From: Undaria pinnatifida
Lineage: Eukaryota; Sar; Phaeophyceae; Laminariales; Alariaceae
Length of the DNA stretch: 64,000 bases
Assembly (NCBI GenBank): GCA_012845835.1
Contig: JABAKD010000005.1
Location: 12,957,205 to 13,021,204, forward strand
Reading direction: 5' to 3'
Part shown: piece by piece, positions 20,836-33,464 of the stretch
How positions within the stretch are numbered: position 1 is the stretch's first letter
Layout of the letters: every line of letters begins with the position of its first letter
Made by a program: the position numbers and the translations under genes
The notes under the pieces: generated by a model
Database searches by the model: none
The model's input: the letters and a program-made list of their open reading frames with translations, nothing else
What the model was told of the DNA's origin: nothing

Positions 20836-22839
20836 ACAGACCCAAGAAACGCCACCAAGTGGTCCTCCTCCCACTCATGCCAACTACCTACACCGAGAGG
20901 ACCCATGAAACAAGGAGTTGTCAACCCCGCAGTCACGGAGAGATGCAGAATGTGCAACACGCGGCCGAGGCGATGGCTGTGGATGGGAACGTTTTGTACC
21001 GCAGCAGCAGGATGAGCAGCATCAGCCGAGTCAGCAGAAGCAGCAGCCGCACCAAGATCAGCAAATCGACCTCCAACCAGAGGCCCGGTAGGGGCTGCAC
21101 TTGCGGGCTGTCAGCCATCGAGGCCGAGGGTCCACCAGTGAATCCCCCTCGCGCTCACGCGCTCATTTTTTCGCTGCTGCTCAAGCACTCGTCATGGTGT
21201 TCCAGGCGAGAACGATACCAGATTCACGTACTTCGCGTGCGCTGCTGCGCCCTTTTTCAGCGAGACGCTGCAGCTTATATTATTATCATATTATATGTGA
21301 GACCACACATGAATAGTTCTTTTTTGTGACGTGTCCATTGTTTCCCCAGCGCTGAATGGTAAAAAATTTCAACATTCATTTTCTTCAGCTAACGACCGCA
21401 GACTTTTTTTGGGACTTTTTTACGTCTAAAAATATTTCAGTCCCTAGCCTAACTGTGGCGTTGGTCTGAGCCAGCCTGTTAGGCGCCGCCAGTCATAACC
21501 GATTCGCCAGTCATGACCGATTTGGCCAGAAAGTGCTACAGCAGTTGTGATCCCTCTCTAGTGTCGGCATGTGCCGACCGGAAACACCGGCACCATATCG
21601 GCAACTCGCACTACTCTGCATACTGACTCTGCTCGTTGTTCTCATGTATGCCAAGCGATTTCACAGGCACTGCAGGGAGCAACCGGCACTACTCGACAGG
21701 CACTATAGAGGAACCACGACTGTTTCCCTACCGCAGCACACGTCAAAAGTCGACCAAGGCACCGCGTACCTGCAGCCACTTAGCGTCCGACGAAGACTTC
21801 GTAGGTTTGGAGGGGGCGTTCGCTGTTGCCGCTTTTTTTTTGCGGGCCTCGATGATTCGACGGGCTCTCCGGTTCTTTCCCGCCATCATGGAAGTCTGGG
21901 ACGGCCTTGACCTCGCCCGGTGGCGTGTGTCGGGAAGTAATAACCCCCCCTGGCTTCGTGCGTCGCATCGCCTACGCAGGGGGCAGACGAGGGTTGCGGC
22001 TCTTTCAGACCAATGCGCGAGAAAACGAAAGCGCTGCGTTATTCCCCCAACATCCGCACCCTCGTAAGGGGCGAAAAAACACTAGGAATTAGAATAGGAC
22101 CGTTTCAGGTGTTGGAATAGGATTGAGCACCCCCCGTTCGTTTCAAGGGCGTTGTATAGTAGTCTGGGGCTGTCTCGATCCGACCCGATGGCCCGTGTCG
22201 GATAAAAAACGCCCTCGGCTTCGCGCATCACACCGCCTACATATGTTGTAAAAGACCGGGGGTTGCTGCTCCTTAGGAACATTTATATGGAAGAATCGGT
22301 TAATTGCCTATAAAGGCATAGGAGTAGTAACATGCAATTGTTCAAAGATGCATTAAAAAAGACAGCTCGAGTGTAATGAGCCAATTTAATTTGGGGGATT
22401 TTAGGGCAGTCTGGGATTGTCTCGACATCCAGTGGCGAGCGTCGCATCGCTTACGTTTGTTTCGGGCAGGCGAAGGTCGAGGCACGAAAATAAAAAACAG
22501 CGCAGCGCAGGTCGGATTCAACCGACTTCATTTTGAGTGTTGCATGAAAAAAGACAGCTCGGCCTTGATCTATCCCCTTTTTTGGTTTTGGGTGATGCCA
22601 TGGTAGTCTAGGGGTATCTCGACGCCCCCGGGTGGTGGCGTGTGTCGGGAAAGAGTAAGCCCCCCTCGCTTCATGCGTCGAATCGCCCATGTATATGTTT
22701 AGGCCAGACGAAGGTCGGTGCCGATTAGGATGTAACGTAACAAAAGAAGAAGGCGTGGCTTTTTTCGTCGTCACTGCACCTAGTTTTTGGTGACAAAGGT
22801 GCTTGGAATCAGAGTGGAGTCACATTACAACGCGGTAAC
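20836..22839. other. No gene recognised; related segments at 21880-22750
   Basis: Three stretches near 21885-21990, 22150-22260 and 22590-22720 repeat a phrase of the type 'tctgggacgg..tctcga..cccggtggcgtgtgtcggga..cttcgtgcgtcgcatcgcctac', suggesting an eroded tandem of about 200-350 bp period. CAG-rich patches at 20998-21060 give Ser/Arg frames. No domain was seen in any frame. Confidence 0.45.
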
Positions 22840-24495
22840 CCATTGAGACCCACACACAACTCTTTGGGGAAGATTACCTCGAAACAGAGCCGGATAAAAC
22901 CCCTTCGGAATAAAACCTACGTTTCGGGGGCAAAGTACTTGGCATTAGACAGGAGCATCAAGATAATATCTACACGCGATTCGGAGGCACACTACTTGGA
23001 AGTAGAGTCTAGTACTGGTCTCTTCAGAGCTACACCCATGTTTCGCGGACAACACTTGGCATCTCAGCGGAATACTTGGAGGTGCACACGTTTCGGAGGG
23101 CAAAACTACTTCTGGAAGTAGCGCTGAACAGTATCCTATTTAGACCTCCACCCACGTTTAGGGGGTAAACTACTTGGAACTAGAGCGGATTATGGATCCC
23201 TTCAGAACTGCACGCATGTTTCGGGGACAAACTACTTGGAACTAGAGTGGGACATCAGCCCCTTTAGCACCGCAGACCCACGTTTCGGGGGGAAATTATA
23301 AATACTTGGAAATATACCGGGATATATCAAAGTGTGCGCACGTTTCGGGGGCAAGTTATTAATACTTGGAATTAGACTCGAATATGTAGCACTGCGCGCA
23401 CAAATTCGGAGGCAACTTACTTGGTCCGGTTAGAAGTGCACCCATGTTTCGGGGACGAACTGCTAGGAATTATAACGGAAAAAAATGCTACGGGTTAGAG
23501 ATGCATATATATTTTTTTCTTTTCTTTTTCATCCTCCGACAGATGGGGAAAAAAAGTCAGAGATGCATCACTTTTTTTCTGGAGCTTCTCACTTAACCAA
23601 AAAAAAATATTTTGAGCAAAAACTGGAAGCGCAATCCGATGAACAAACCCGTGGCCCAGGCATACGCAACAGCCACGTTGCAAAAAAGAACGAGGCACAT
23701 TCCGACGATTTTGGGTTAACGTGTTCACTACTGGAAACCCTTCTTGGGAACAAACGTACTTGATGTTAGTATAGGGAGGGGTTCGGGAGCTATAAATGGG
23801 TTAAAGGAGCCTCGTCATCCAGAAAATGTTTTGGGTCACAAGGTAACCTCTATCGTAGCACGCATCTGAAAAAAAAAACAATATTAGCCCCTGCCCCTGT
23901 ACAAAATACTAGTCCCTTAGAGACGCACCCACGTTTCGGGGGCAGCCCCCTTGGAATTAGAGTAGGATATATTTAGAAGTACTTTTCGGGGACAAACTAC
24001 TTGGAGTTAGAGCGGAGTACTATTAATAGCCCCTTTAGAGCCACACCCAAGTTTCGGGCGCAAACAGTTTGGGATTAGTCTAATAAATAGTGTGGAAAAT
24101 TCAGCAGTGCGAACACGTTTCGGAGACAAAAAAGAACACTTGGAGTCAGAATGGGATTTAACCCCTTTAGAACTGCACGAACGTTTCGGGGACAAACTGC
24201 TTGGAATCGAACCGGCATATTTACAAGTGAACCCACGTTTCGGGCACAAAATTACTTGGAAATAGAGTGAAATGTTGGCTGCTTTAGGACCGGATCCACG
24301 TCTAGGGGGGAAGTCTACCTGGAATTGAGGTGGAAAAAATTAGTAGTGCTCACGTTTACTGGGCAAAACACTCGGAAAAAAAAGTGGAATATGAAGCAGT
24401 GCATCACACGTTTCGGGGGTAAACTACTTTGAAATAGAGTATGTCGTACGAGGCATGCTATTACGCCCTTTTTTTTACCTGCACACGTTCTGGGG
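22840..24495. repeat. M64 minisatellite array 1
   Basis: Degenerate units of about 60-70 bp follow 'cacgtttcgggggcaaactacttggaattagagtgggatat..cccctttagaactgcaccc'. About 20 units can be read. The stretch 23480-23830 is a different, T/A-rich segment within the array. It resembles 47420-47600 ('gaagcgcaatccgatgaaca' against 'gcgccacccgatgaacattc', then 'ccgac gattttgggttaac'). It ends in an M64 variant ('ctggaaacccttcttgggaacaaac'). Confidence 0.85.
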
Positions 24496-26027
24496 GCAAC
24501 TAAATCTGGAACTACCAGGTATTAATAGAGTCACGCTGTACCTGGTACTATATTGATCTTGCACTAGACTATACTGGCGCCGTACACTCCCGACGCTTTG
24601 CGTGAGACCGGCCCAACCTGGCGGCTTCCAGGTAGCTCCCGAATTTGGACACAGGAGATCACACAAGCAGGCGCGTCGCAGCAGCAAAGCTGCAGCCTCC
24701 TTTTTGGAACACACCGGCGGTACAGCCAGCGATACAGCAGCTGTACAGGTATGTCATACTCTGCCGATACGTATCGTACTGCATGGCCAAATCTCCTCAC
24801 TGTTACAATACATTTGCGATGTGGGTCTCTACCTTGAACAGTAGTTTGTGGCCACAGAGCTTGCATCTCTCTACGATAAGATTGAGGATGGAGAATTGGC
24901 ACGGACGCCGGTGTGCCGGATGTACATGGGTAGAACCAACACAGCAATGAAGCTTGCTGCTGGCCGTACTCGTTCTGAACACACGATGCGTCAGATTTTC
25001 GGCTACCCAGAACGAACAACCGACACACCAAGTTCTCGCGAAGTGACAGTTCCTCCTATCGTCTCCTCGTGCGCAATGCCCATTCCTGCAGCTGCCCTTC
25101 GAATGGTCGCTTACAACCCATGAACTCAGTGAGCCCAGCGCATAGTCACCCAGTTTCTGTCTCCAACTCACAGCACCCACTACTGTCATGTCATTGTAGT
25201 GGATATCTGGTACGTCAGTAGCACGGTGAGTGTGTTCTCATCAGTACGATATGGATTTGATAATGTAAATTTCATGTTTCATGTTTCATGGTCACTCACA
25301 TGTGGCGAAGGCCCGACGAACTGAGGACAAAGCCATCGGCCGATGGCTGCAGCAAGGCCACCACCACCAAGAAGGTCAGCGTAAGCGTGTTGTGGATCAT
25401 CCTGGTGCCTGTTGTGGCGTGACAACCTCTCCGTGTTACGAGCTTTAAATACGTCAAAAACAGCGAGTTACGCTAGGAGCGGAGTTGCACACCATGATTG
25501 CGCAGCATTTCCGGGGGCACTTGGATCACGAACCGTCACTGATTCCCCCGCATCAAGAGATCTTCTTTCCTTTCCTTTTTTGTTTGGCATTTTGGATCCA
25601 ATCAAACGGTCGTCATGCAATCATGTCGAAACCCTAATCCTAGCCGGCGTCCCCGACGGGGTACTCTAGGAGAACCTCGTCCCTACTCATGGATTCAAGT
25701 CTCACCGGGTGCATATTCGCAGTGCTCGTAGGGACTTTTTCTTTAGGTACGTACGCGGAAAGCGCGAGGACATCGTAAAAATCAATGAAAAAAAGCGACG
25801 GGCAAAAGGCCGCTGTTTATGGTACCCCGATCCAGGTTACAGATGTTCCTGACATTCGTCTCGCCGCCTAAAGATCAAGATGTCGACATGATATTTCCAA
25901 ACAGTGTGTATATGGTTCTCTAGACGCAGAAGCTGACAACAATGTTCAATTTATTGGCATTTTTTTGGGCGGGGGGGGGGGGTGGGGTTGAACGATTTCG
26001 AAAACCCGAAATAAATACACCCAAACC
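24496..26027. other. No gene recognised
   Basis: Frames of up to 155 codons overlap on both strands at 24564-25189 with no motif. Two short GTACCTGGTACTA-like sites occur near 24538. A G run lies at 25971-25983. Confidence 0.35.
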
Positions 26028-26340
26028 CCTCAGCGCCACAACACACTATCTACTGACCATGGCGATCTAGGTGCGCGAGGATCAAGCGGCCGCCGCTCGG
26101 TAAATGGCCCAGGGGGCTGCCGCATCTTCGCAAACTGCTGCTGCTGTGTTCTGTGTGTGTGCCCGCGGGGGCGTGGTTGCGAGACGCAGCGCCACAACAC
26201 ACTACAAGTACTGACCATGGCGATCAAGGTGCGCGAGGGTCAAGCGGGAGCTGCTCGCCAAATGGCCCAGGGGGCTGCCGCATCTTCGCGAGTTACTGCT
26301 GTGTTCTGTGTGTGTGTCCGCGAGTGCATAATTGCGGCCT
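26028..26340 (+). repeat. Tandem duplication of about 157 bp
   Basis: Unit 1 begins CAGCGCCACAACACACTATC at 26031 and unit 2 CAGCGCCACAACACACTACA at 26188. They share 'ctgaccatggcgatc(t/a)aggtgcgcgag', 'atggcccagggggctgccgcatcttcgc' and 'tgtgttctgtgtgtgtg'. In unit 2 a frame reads MAIKVREGQAGAARQMAQGA; in unit 1 the matching frame has two stops (at the fourth codon and before MAQGA). It is a recent duplication; coding status is doubtful. Confidence 0.8.
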
Positions 26341-26989
26341 AACCTCGAGACAACATCTGGAGAAGAAATACCTTGTCCCGATCTCAGCCTGAGATCGGGA
26401 CGAAACGCCCGTTTTTCGGTGGATTTTCCGATCCTGGAAATGATCGGAACCAACGTTCGTCTCCACATACATGAAGTGTATACAGATATTGCCTTTTTAG
26501 ACGAATCTTGCTGCGAGACCAAGATCTATGGCCTAGTATGAAGGTCGCCTCCTCCGGTGATGTCGGCCTTGTCTTGGTTTCGGCCGGGGTTGGCCGAGGC
26601 CGAGACTCGCTTGTTCTTTCGTGCATGTGGCAAGGAGGTGCCTTCACTAACCCCTCGCGAGGGGAGATGTTATAGAGTGAGATGAAGGAGCTTGGGTCGT
26701 TCTCGTAGAGGACCCTGGGCTCCCGGTTGCGTTCGAGTTTGGTATTGCCGAACGTCAACCATTATGAAGAGCCATTCATTACTGATGGCAAATCTCATGG
26801 ACCGGGCGCGTCCTCATGGTTGGCGTTTGTGATCGGAGACTGACAGTATCTACGTACCCTGTCTTCCCAACACTTCTATCGTTTAATGCTTGGCACAGAC
26901 TATTTTATACAAATTTCGTTCGACAATGTTTGGATCGATAGCCAAATTTGCAAGCTGCGTGATACACCTGCCGCTCGTTTCTACAGATG
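26341..26989. other. No gene; eroded element A near 26925-26975
   Basis: A minus-strand remnant ('gcaagctgcgtgatacac' after a changed 'ttcgttcgacaatg..gatcgat') matches element A loosely. A 17-bp palindromic patch TCCCGATCTCAGCCTGAGATCGGGA (centre about 26389) can form a hairpin. Confidence 0.45.
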
Positions 26990-27365
26990 CCTTAAATCCG
27001 ACTATTTTCTTGCGAGTCCACGGCACCAGAAACGAGCTTGGTCATCACTAAAACAGGGCTGCCTCGTGCTACGTACCTGTTACCCCCGGAAGCATGATGT
27101 AATGCGCGAGCATAGTACACATACCAGAGGACTTACAAAGGTAGATTGCCCCAGAGCAGTGAGTAGGTGCTTGCGAGGCCTTCATGGCACGAGAAACGAG
27201 CTTGTCCAACAATACTAAAAGACACAGGTTGGCATCGTGCTCCGTGCCGGTTCCCTTTCTGAAGCATGATATAACGCGCGCAAGCTATATACATACTTGA
27301 GGGGCTACAACTCGAGAACACCCGAGAGCCAAGTTGCTTGATAGGCCTCCATGGCACTAAGACAG
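26990..27365. repeat. Tandem units of about 175 bp
   Basis: 'cacggcaccagaaacgagcttg' (27018), 'atggcacgagaaacgagcttg' (27183) and 'atggcactaagacagaagcttg' (27350) head successive units. The units share 'gcctcgtgctacgtacctgttaccc', 'gaagcatgatgtaatgcgcg' and 'acaaaggtagattgcccc' or diverged forms. Confidence 0.7.
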
Positions 27366-28407
27366 AAGCTTGATTTAACGACAAACAACAGATTTGCCTC
27401 GCACACTCAGGTGAACATGCGCGCACGGAATGCCTTCTTCTATTGGCAAACCAGCGCGGCCAACACAAATTTTGCCTGGTACCCACAGGTCAATCGCACA
27501 GACTGCGTCCCCCTCTCTCGGCGTGCAACATCAAATCGGTAGTTTCGTATCGTAGAATTTGCTTCTGTCGTAATGATCGTATGCGCAAAAAAAATAAGCG
27601 ACAAAGGAAGAAGTTGGCTTTAGCCAGAGCCTCCCGCCCGCCACGATCGTGTTTCTATGGATGTTCCTTGTACCGAATTTTTTTCCCTTCCTCATGTTTG
27701 CTTTCAATATTTACTTACGCTCTGCCCGCCATGGGCGCGGTAAAAAAAACAGCCCTTGCCCTTTGGCGAACAGAGGACAGATTTCTTCTCTACGCGCAAA
27801 AGACACATCAGATCTATATATATTCGCACGCGGTCTTGCTCGTAAAGCACCGTGTCTCACAGCGAAACGAGTTCATAGTATATACGGTCTACTAGTGACC
27901 ACCCGCTAACGTAGTAGTAGTAGCTGAGCCCACTATACAGCACGAGCACATGAATTCTACTAGTAAACCAAGTGTCAACATATTAGCATCTAACTCTGCA
28001 ATACAACACGACGATAGAGGATTCCACTAGGGACCAAGAGCCAACACAGTAGTACTAGCAGCTAGCAACTCTACTCCACGACAGGATGATATCTAAGAAG
28101 TGCCGCTCGATCATTTTTTACCTCGTCGAATACAAGTGAGCTTTGTGCGTTCGTCACGTAAGCCGGCAAGAACCTGGATTCGACAAATACCACATCTTTT
28201 CACTACACTCTGCGAAATTGACTCACACTAATTTGAAGTACATTGGCCCCATAAACGTGGGTGAAACTAGTTCTAAAGGGGTATAGAAGCTACGCCCAAG
28301 GGCAGCTTGCGTGAGGCGGGTGATTTACAGGCCTACCAACTTGAAAGTGACACGATACGTACTAAATGTTACAAGCAATAACAACAGATAAAACACCCAG
28401 AACAAAA
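27366..28407. other. No gene recognised
   Basis: The 150-codon + frame at 27443-27895 and its neighbour at 27649 have no motif. Near 27905-28090 two loosely similar stretches ('gtagtagtagtagctgagc..actctactag' type) suggest an old duplication of about 90-150 bp. Confidence 0.35.
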
Positions 28408-28583
28408 CAGTCCTCCTCACGGGTCAGCACCCGACCTGTGGTCCCGGTCAGGAGGTGTCCAATATCTCGCAGGTCGGGTCGGATCGGATCAGGAAGTGTT
28501 CGAACTATTTCGAGTCCGGTCGGATTGGGTCACCGTGACCTGACCCGACCTGCGAGGAATGACACGGCCCGTGAAATTCTCTG
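28408..28583. mobile_element. hAT-like MITE, related to the 19.16-kb element
   Basis: It starts CAGTCCTCCTCACGGGTC and ends GGCCCGTGAAATTCTCTG, an imperfect inverted pair with CAG...CTG termini. The interior holds 'gcaggtcgggtcggatcgg' and 'gacctgacccgacctgc', the same GGGTCGGGTC composition as 19161-19372. No clear 8-bp duplication is visible. Confidence 0.55.
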
Positions 28584-28599
28584 AAAAGCACAACTTAAG

Positions 28600-28990
28600 C
28601 GGGAGCACAGACTCCCAGCTCGCTGCACCCACGTTGAAAACAGAACCAACTATAAAGAAAAAGTGACCACCGAAACTGAAGCACGAACAAGACCCACAGC
28701 ACGCAGCAAAAAAAAAGAAAAAACAAAGGCAAGCATACGAAAACACAATAACTCAAGATGAAACAATGGATACAGACCAACGGCACGCTACAATCAGTTT
28801 GAAAACAGAAAAAATATGCAAAAAAAGAGGACCTTTCAAGCTGAAGCACAGCACAGACCCACAGCACGCCTGCAAGCAGCTCGGGGACGGGAACGACAAA
28901 CTTGTATGCAGCCTCCCAGGGGCCCATGCAAGCAGCCCGGATGGGTAGCGCGGACCAAACTTTAACTCTGCTTTGCTTCTTCCCCTTCCC
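28600..28990. repeat. A-rich tandem pair of about 170 bp
   Basis: 'gttgaaaacagaaccaactataaagaaaaagtgaccacc' with 'gaagcacgaacaagacccacagcacgc' (28632-28705) recurs as 'tttgaaaacagaaaaaatatgcaaaaaaagaggacc' with 'gaagcacagcacagacccacagcacgc' (28798-28868). Confidence 0.65.
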
Positions 28991-29119
28991 ACCTCTACAG
29001 TTGTGCAAGCATGTGTTACGATGAAGACACCCGCCGCCGCGTTCCACTAGAAACACTCTCTCAGAGTATGTAACGACTATACATAATGTATACCTGGTAT
29101 ATAACAGATGAATATATGG

Positions 29120-30178
29120 TACAATCGAATAGACCTCCCTCTCTATATCACACGTCCTCAACCTCCGCCTGCAATCCCTCCAATAACTTTCATATGGGGT
29201 CTATCCAATAACCTTCAACATCCATCTGGAGTGTCCCCATCCCTCCACTATGCTCCACCTCGAGTCCCTCCATCACCCTCCTACACTCTCTACGCGGAAT
29301 GCCTCCGCCACCCTTCACCTGGGGTCCCTAGTACACCGTAAATCACCCTGCATTACCCCCCATCTCAAGTCCCTCGATTCCCCTCCATTACCGTCCATCT
29401 GGAGTCTCTTCGTCACCCTCCTTCAATACCCATCACTCTTCACTTGGAATCACTCAATGCCCCCCTTCACCTCCGCTACTCTCCACCGGGAATCCCTCCA
29501 TCACTCTCCTTCAGCCTCCACATGGAGTCCATCACTCTCCTTCAGCCTCCACATGGAGTCCCTCGATCACCCTTAATAAACCTCCGCACGAAGTCCCTTC
29601 GTCACTCTCCACCTGAAGCCCCTCTCCATCTGATCTCCCTCTATCAATAGTACCTTCGATATGGAGTCCCTCCATCACCCTCTACCCGGAGTCCCGCCAC
29701 CACCCTCCATCTGGAGCCTGTCCAAAACCCTCCACGAGTCTCCGCTACTCTCTACGCGGAGTCCCTCCATCGCCCGCCAACACCATTTGCTTGGAGTCCT
29801 TCGATTACCCTCCACTCGGAGTCCTTCAATCGCCGTCTATCACACGACATCATCTCCGAGCTAGAGTCTCTTGACTACCCTCGATCCCGCTTCATCGACC
29901 TCCATCTGTAGTCTCCCCATCACCTTTCATCACCTTCCATCACCTTCCGCCAGCCCCCATCACCCCCCACCTAGAATCCATCAATCGTCATCCTTCAACC
30001 TCCATATGGAGTCCCTTCATCACTCTCCATCTGGAGTTCCTCCACCTGAAATCAATCCATGATGGTACCCTCCATATGGAATCCTTTCGTCACCCTCTAC
30101 CTGGAGTCCTTTCCCCACCTTCTGTTTGGAGTCTGTCCAAAACCCTCCATCAATATCCATTACCCCCCACGTGATGTA
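29120..30178. repeat. Long CTCCA..GGAGTC minisatellite
   Basis: About 1 kb of degenerate units of roughly 30-37 bp, CCTCCATCTGGAGTCCCTCC plus 'atcaccctcca'. Many units contain small palindromes such as CTCCATATGGAG. Pro/Ser-rich + frames span it only because the unit lacks stops. Confidence 0.85.
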
Positions 30179-31237
30179 GGAAGGGTATTCCGTCTCGAAA
30201 GGGACGCAGGGTCACTCATTTGGTCTTACACGACTATGGCAAGCAGCCAACGAGTACCTCATCACTCCCCGATACCGAAATTCGCCTCACAAGCGGTTCT
30301 TGGTAGGATACAGCCCACCCTTCATGCGACTCGCCGAACACCTCAGGGCGATACGCGCATGGTGCGCGAGATGTCTGGCTGGTCGATGAAAACCCAACGT
30401 GCTCCGTCATGGCGTAGTAGGGATTCAAGGGTCTATCATCTAGCAGACTACAGCCGTGCATGATACGAGGACTACAATCCCTCGCCCCCTCTCTTCTAGG
30501 ACTAAGAACGGTGCTCCGACTCAAAAGGGACGCGTGGTTAATCATTGGCCTCACATGTCTAGGGTGAGAAACCAACCAGTACCGTCCCCGCCCCCCTCCC
30601 CCCTGGTGCACGCAACATCTTGGCGAAAAGACGACATGTGCCGCCGTGGCATTGTAGGGATGCTAGGATCTATGGCCTGGCAGACTACGGCCATGCATGC
30701 AAACAGCTACCCCTCCCCCTCCCTCATCTTCCCCCTCCCTCCCCCTCCCCCTAGTTCGTCGAATCGGTATTTCGTCTAGAGCGCCTTGGGCGGGGGTTGG
30801 GATTGGCCTCAGGTACGCGTCGCTTCCTCTTGCTGAGAGAGGGCCGAGCACCGTTCCGTGGGTTCGTCTCCCGGAAGCACGACAACAGAAAGGAGCACGT
30901 GTCCACAATGAAATCGTCTGCCTCCGAGGGATGAACCTGGCCGGAAATCAATCGGAATCAAAATGGGGCAGGGAGGGGGGCGGGGGGCATATTTATTTTG
31001 TTGCTGCCTAGGCCTTCAGACCATTGGTCACGCATCCCTTTCGAGATGGAGGAGGGACGGGCGGGGGATGCAATCGTTGTACTGCGTGGCCGTAGTCTGC
31101 CAGACCATAGACCCTCACCTCCCTACAATATCAAGACGAAACATGTCGGGCTTTCGCTGACAAGGCAAGGGGGTGCGTGCTCATTTGTTGGTGGCCTCAG
31201 TCATTTGACCATTGACCACGCATCCCTTTCGAGACGG
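30179..31237. repeat. Element B cluster, copies in both orientations
   Basis: A full + copy lies at 30183-30475: GTCTCGAAAGGGACGC, then 'cttggtaggatacagcccacccttcatgcgactcgccgaacacc', then 'ccgtcatggcgtagtagggattcaagggtct' and 'gactacagccgtgcatg'. A second partial + copy is at 30500-30700. Inverted copies follow at 31015-31115 and 31175-31235 ('ttgaccattgaccacgcatccctttcgagacgg'). C/T-rich tracts lie at 30591-30603 and 30709-30755. The two orientations can pair, so transcripts here would be foldback. Confidence 0.7.
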
Positions 31238-31437
31238 ACAACCGTTCCTACTCCTAATGGAGACATCTCCAACATTTGGGCGCTCATTGCGCTTCTTCCA
31301 TATACTACATAGAAACTGTTTGCTTATCCTATCCCCGTGCTATTTCGCCGTCTTCGGCCACCATCTATCTCCTAGGACAGCGATCGTTTTCTCGCCAATC
31401 TCTAGTCTACCAAACTCTTCCATGTCACATACGTCTA

Positions 31438-32994
31438 GCAGAGTTGAACGCACGATGGCAGGATAGGGAAGGCGCGAGGAAACGGGTCCGTTCTGCTCCA
31501 CGATCGTGGTCTACGGCAAGCCTTGAAGGCGACCATCAAACAGCTGAAAGACACGTGGGCGGAAGCTATTTAGAGGTTCTTCGAAGATTACGTTAGCAAA
31601 CTCGAAGGGCGTATCCGAGAAGGTGATCAATTTGGCTTCTACAAACACCTCAAGGGGTTGGATGTGGAAAGGAAGAGGACGTTTAACTCGCAGTACATCG
31701 AAAACGAGGAAGGTCGATTGCTGCAGGATAATGCCCTCATCCGCGAGAGGTGGGTTAGGTGGTTTCACAAACTGCTTAATACCAAGTCGCCGTTCCTTGA
31801 CCCGAGCATTGTGGACGAGCTTAAGCAGTGGCCCCTATGCAGACCACTGGACGATGTCCCGTCTAGGTACGAAGTAGAGGAGGCGATCGGTAGGTTGGCG
31901 AACCGAAATGCGGTAGGGCCCAATGGTCTTCCGGCCGAGCTCTTGAAGGTTTTGGCCGACGAAGGAGAATTGAACACCCTCGGAAACTTCCACGATATCA
32001 TCGTCGCTGTGTGCAGGGGAGGTGGCGTACCGCAACAATGGAAAGATGCAATGATAAAGGTGCTTCACAAGAAGAACGATCGGGCTGAGTGTGGCAATTA
32101 TCGTGGCATCTCCCTCGTGGCTCATGCCGGCAAAGTACTCCTCAAAGTCATCGCGGGTCGACCGAGTGACTATTGCGAACACGAGAACATTCTGCCGGAG
32201 GAACAGTGTGAGTTCAGACCCCAACGCTCGACGGTTGACATGATATTCGTAGTACGACGACTGCAGGAACTGGCGCAGAAGAAGGACACCCCCTTGTACA
32301 TGTGCTTTATCGACCTCACCAAAGCATACGACTCCGTCGACCGAAGCCTTTTGTGAGATTCCTTGCTCGTTTTGGCGTGCCTCCGAGAATCCTCGCCGTC
32401 ACCCGTCAATTCCACGACGGTATGCAAGCATGCGTGCGGCTGGATGATGGAGAGTGCTCAGATAAGTCCGACGTGGGGCAAGGTCTCAGGCAAGGATGCG
32501 TGCTCGCGCCACTGCTGTTCAACATGTTTTTCACGGCGGTACTGCGTGTGGCCGAGAAACGCTTCCTCGATGATGCAGCCGTCACGGACAGCATGGTGCA
32601 GCTCCAAGGAAAGGAGGAAGGCAAGAAGAAGGGCACTTCACGCACAAGCAAAGTCGACGGGCGGAGGGGGAAGGACGGGGAGGAGATGCAGAGATTGTGG
32701 GGTATGCTGTACGCGGACGATGCGGGCATCGTATCGCAATCATCAGAAGGGCTGGAGAGGATGATGACGGTGATCGTGACTGCGTGCTCGTCGTTCGGGC
32801 TTTCGGTCTCCGAGGCGAAAATAGAGATTATGTGCCTGCAAACCAAAGGTGGGGGGAAGGTGTCGTTCACAATCAATGCAGCCGGCCAGGTATACAAACA
32901 AAAAATGGAGGTTGTGTACTTGGGCGGGGCTATCACCGTAGACAGAGACCTTAGCATTGAAATAATGCGGCGTCTTCAGAGGGCCTGGGCGTGA
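31438..32994 (+). pseudogene. LINE copy 2: reverse transcriptase
   Basis: This is a 5'-truncated copy of the 15.9-kb LINE; homology starts at 'gagttgaacgcacgatggcag'. An in-frame TAG lies at 31571. The main frame then runs through [78 protein letters not shown] and [16 protein letters not shown] (motif A). An indel at about 32353 shifts to the next frame: [38 protein letters not shown] (motif B), YADD at 32710-32721, then [14 protein letters not shown] and [22 protein letters not shown] at 32992 replaces the Cys/Trp-type codon expected before FQRYKMEI. This copy is better preserved than copy 1. Confidence 0.92.
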
Positions 32995-33064
32995 TTCCAG
33001 CGGTACAAGATGGAAATCTAATCACACCCTGTACCAATACAACTAAGAAATACAAATAATAGTT

Positions 33065-33325
33065 GCGTGTATTTGTCCAGGGCACGTGTTTGCCTCCGGA
33101 CAAACACTTGCGCAGGATTTCAAACGAGTATTTGCCTGCAGACAAATATTTGCGCAGGATTTCAAAAGAGTATTTGCCTGCAGACAAATAGTTGCGCAGG
33201 ATTTCAACAGAGTATTTGCCTGCAGACAAATACTTGCGCAGGATTTCAAAAGAGTATTTGCCTGCAGACAAATACTTGCGCAGGATTTCAAAAGAGTATT
33301 TGCCTGCAGACAAATACTTACCATT
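33065..33325 (+). repeat. 42-bp tandem array, left block (about 6 units)
   Basis: The unit is 'gagtatttgcctgcagacaaatatttgcgcaggatttcaaaa' with small changes. The part TATTTGCCTGCAGACAAATA is a near-palindrome around CTGCAG. Because 42 is divisible by 3 and the unit has no stops, frames in both directions stay open (for example RVFACRQIFAQDFK). These frames are not considered genes. Confidence 0.92.
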
Positions 33326-33464
33326 ATAGTGGACAAAAAATAAGACCCCTCCCAATAAAAACTCACCCATATAGTACATTACAAGTACCAACAACGCAGC
33401 TTGCAAAAATGAGTATTGACCTGAAATTCGTCGAACTCACGGCCGACGTCCTTGAAATATTAAA

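Noticed and set aside
22840-24495. Array of tRNA- or snRNA-like genes
   Set aside because: Units lack A/B boxes or conserved stems; they are degenerate minisatellite units.
29108-30062. Series of Pro/Ser-rich + frames
   Set aside because: They follow the CTCCA..GGAGTC minisatellite unit and change frame with every indel.
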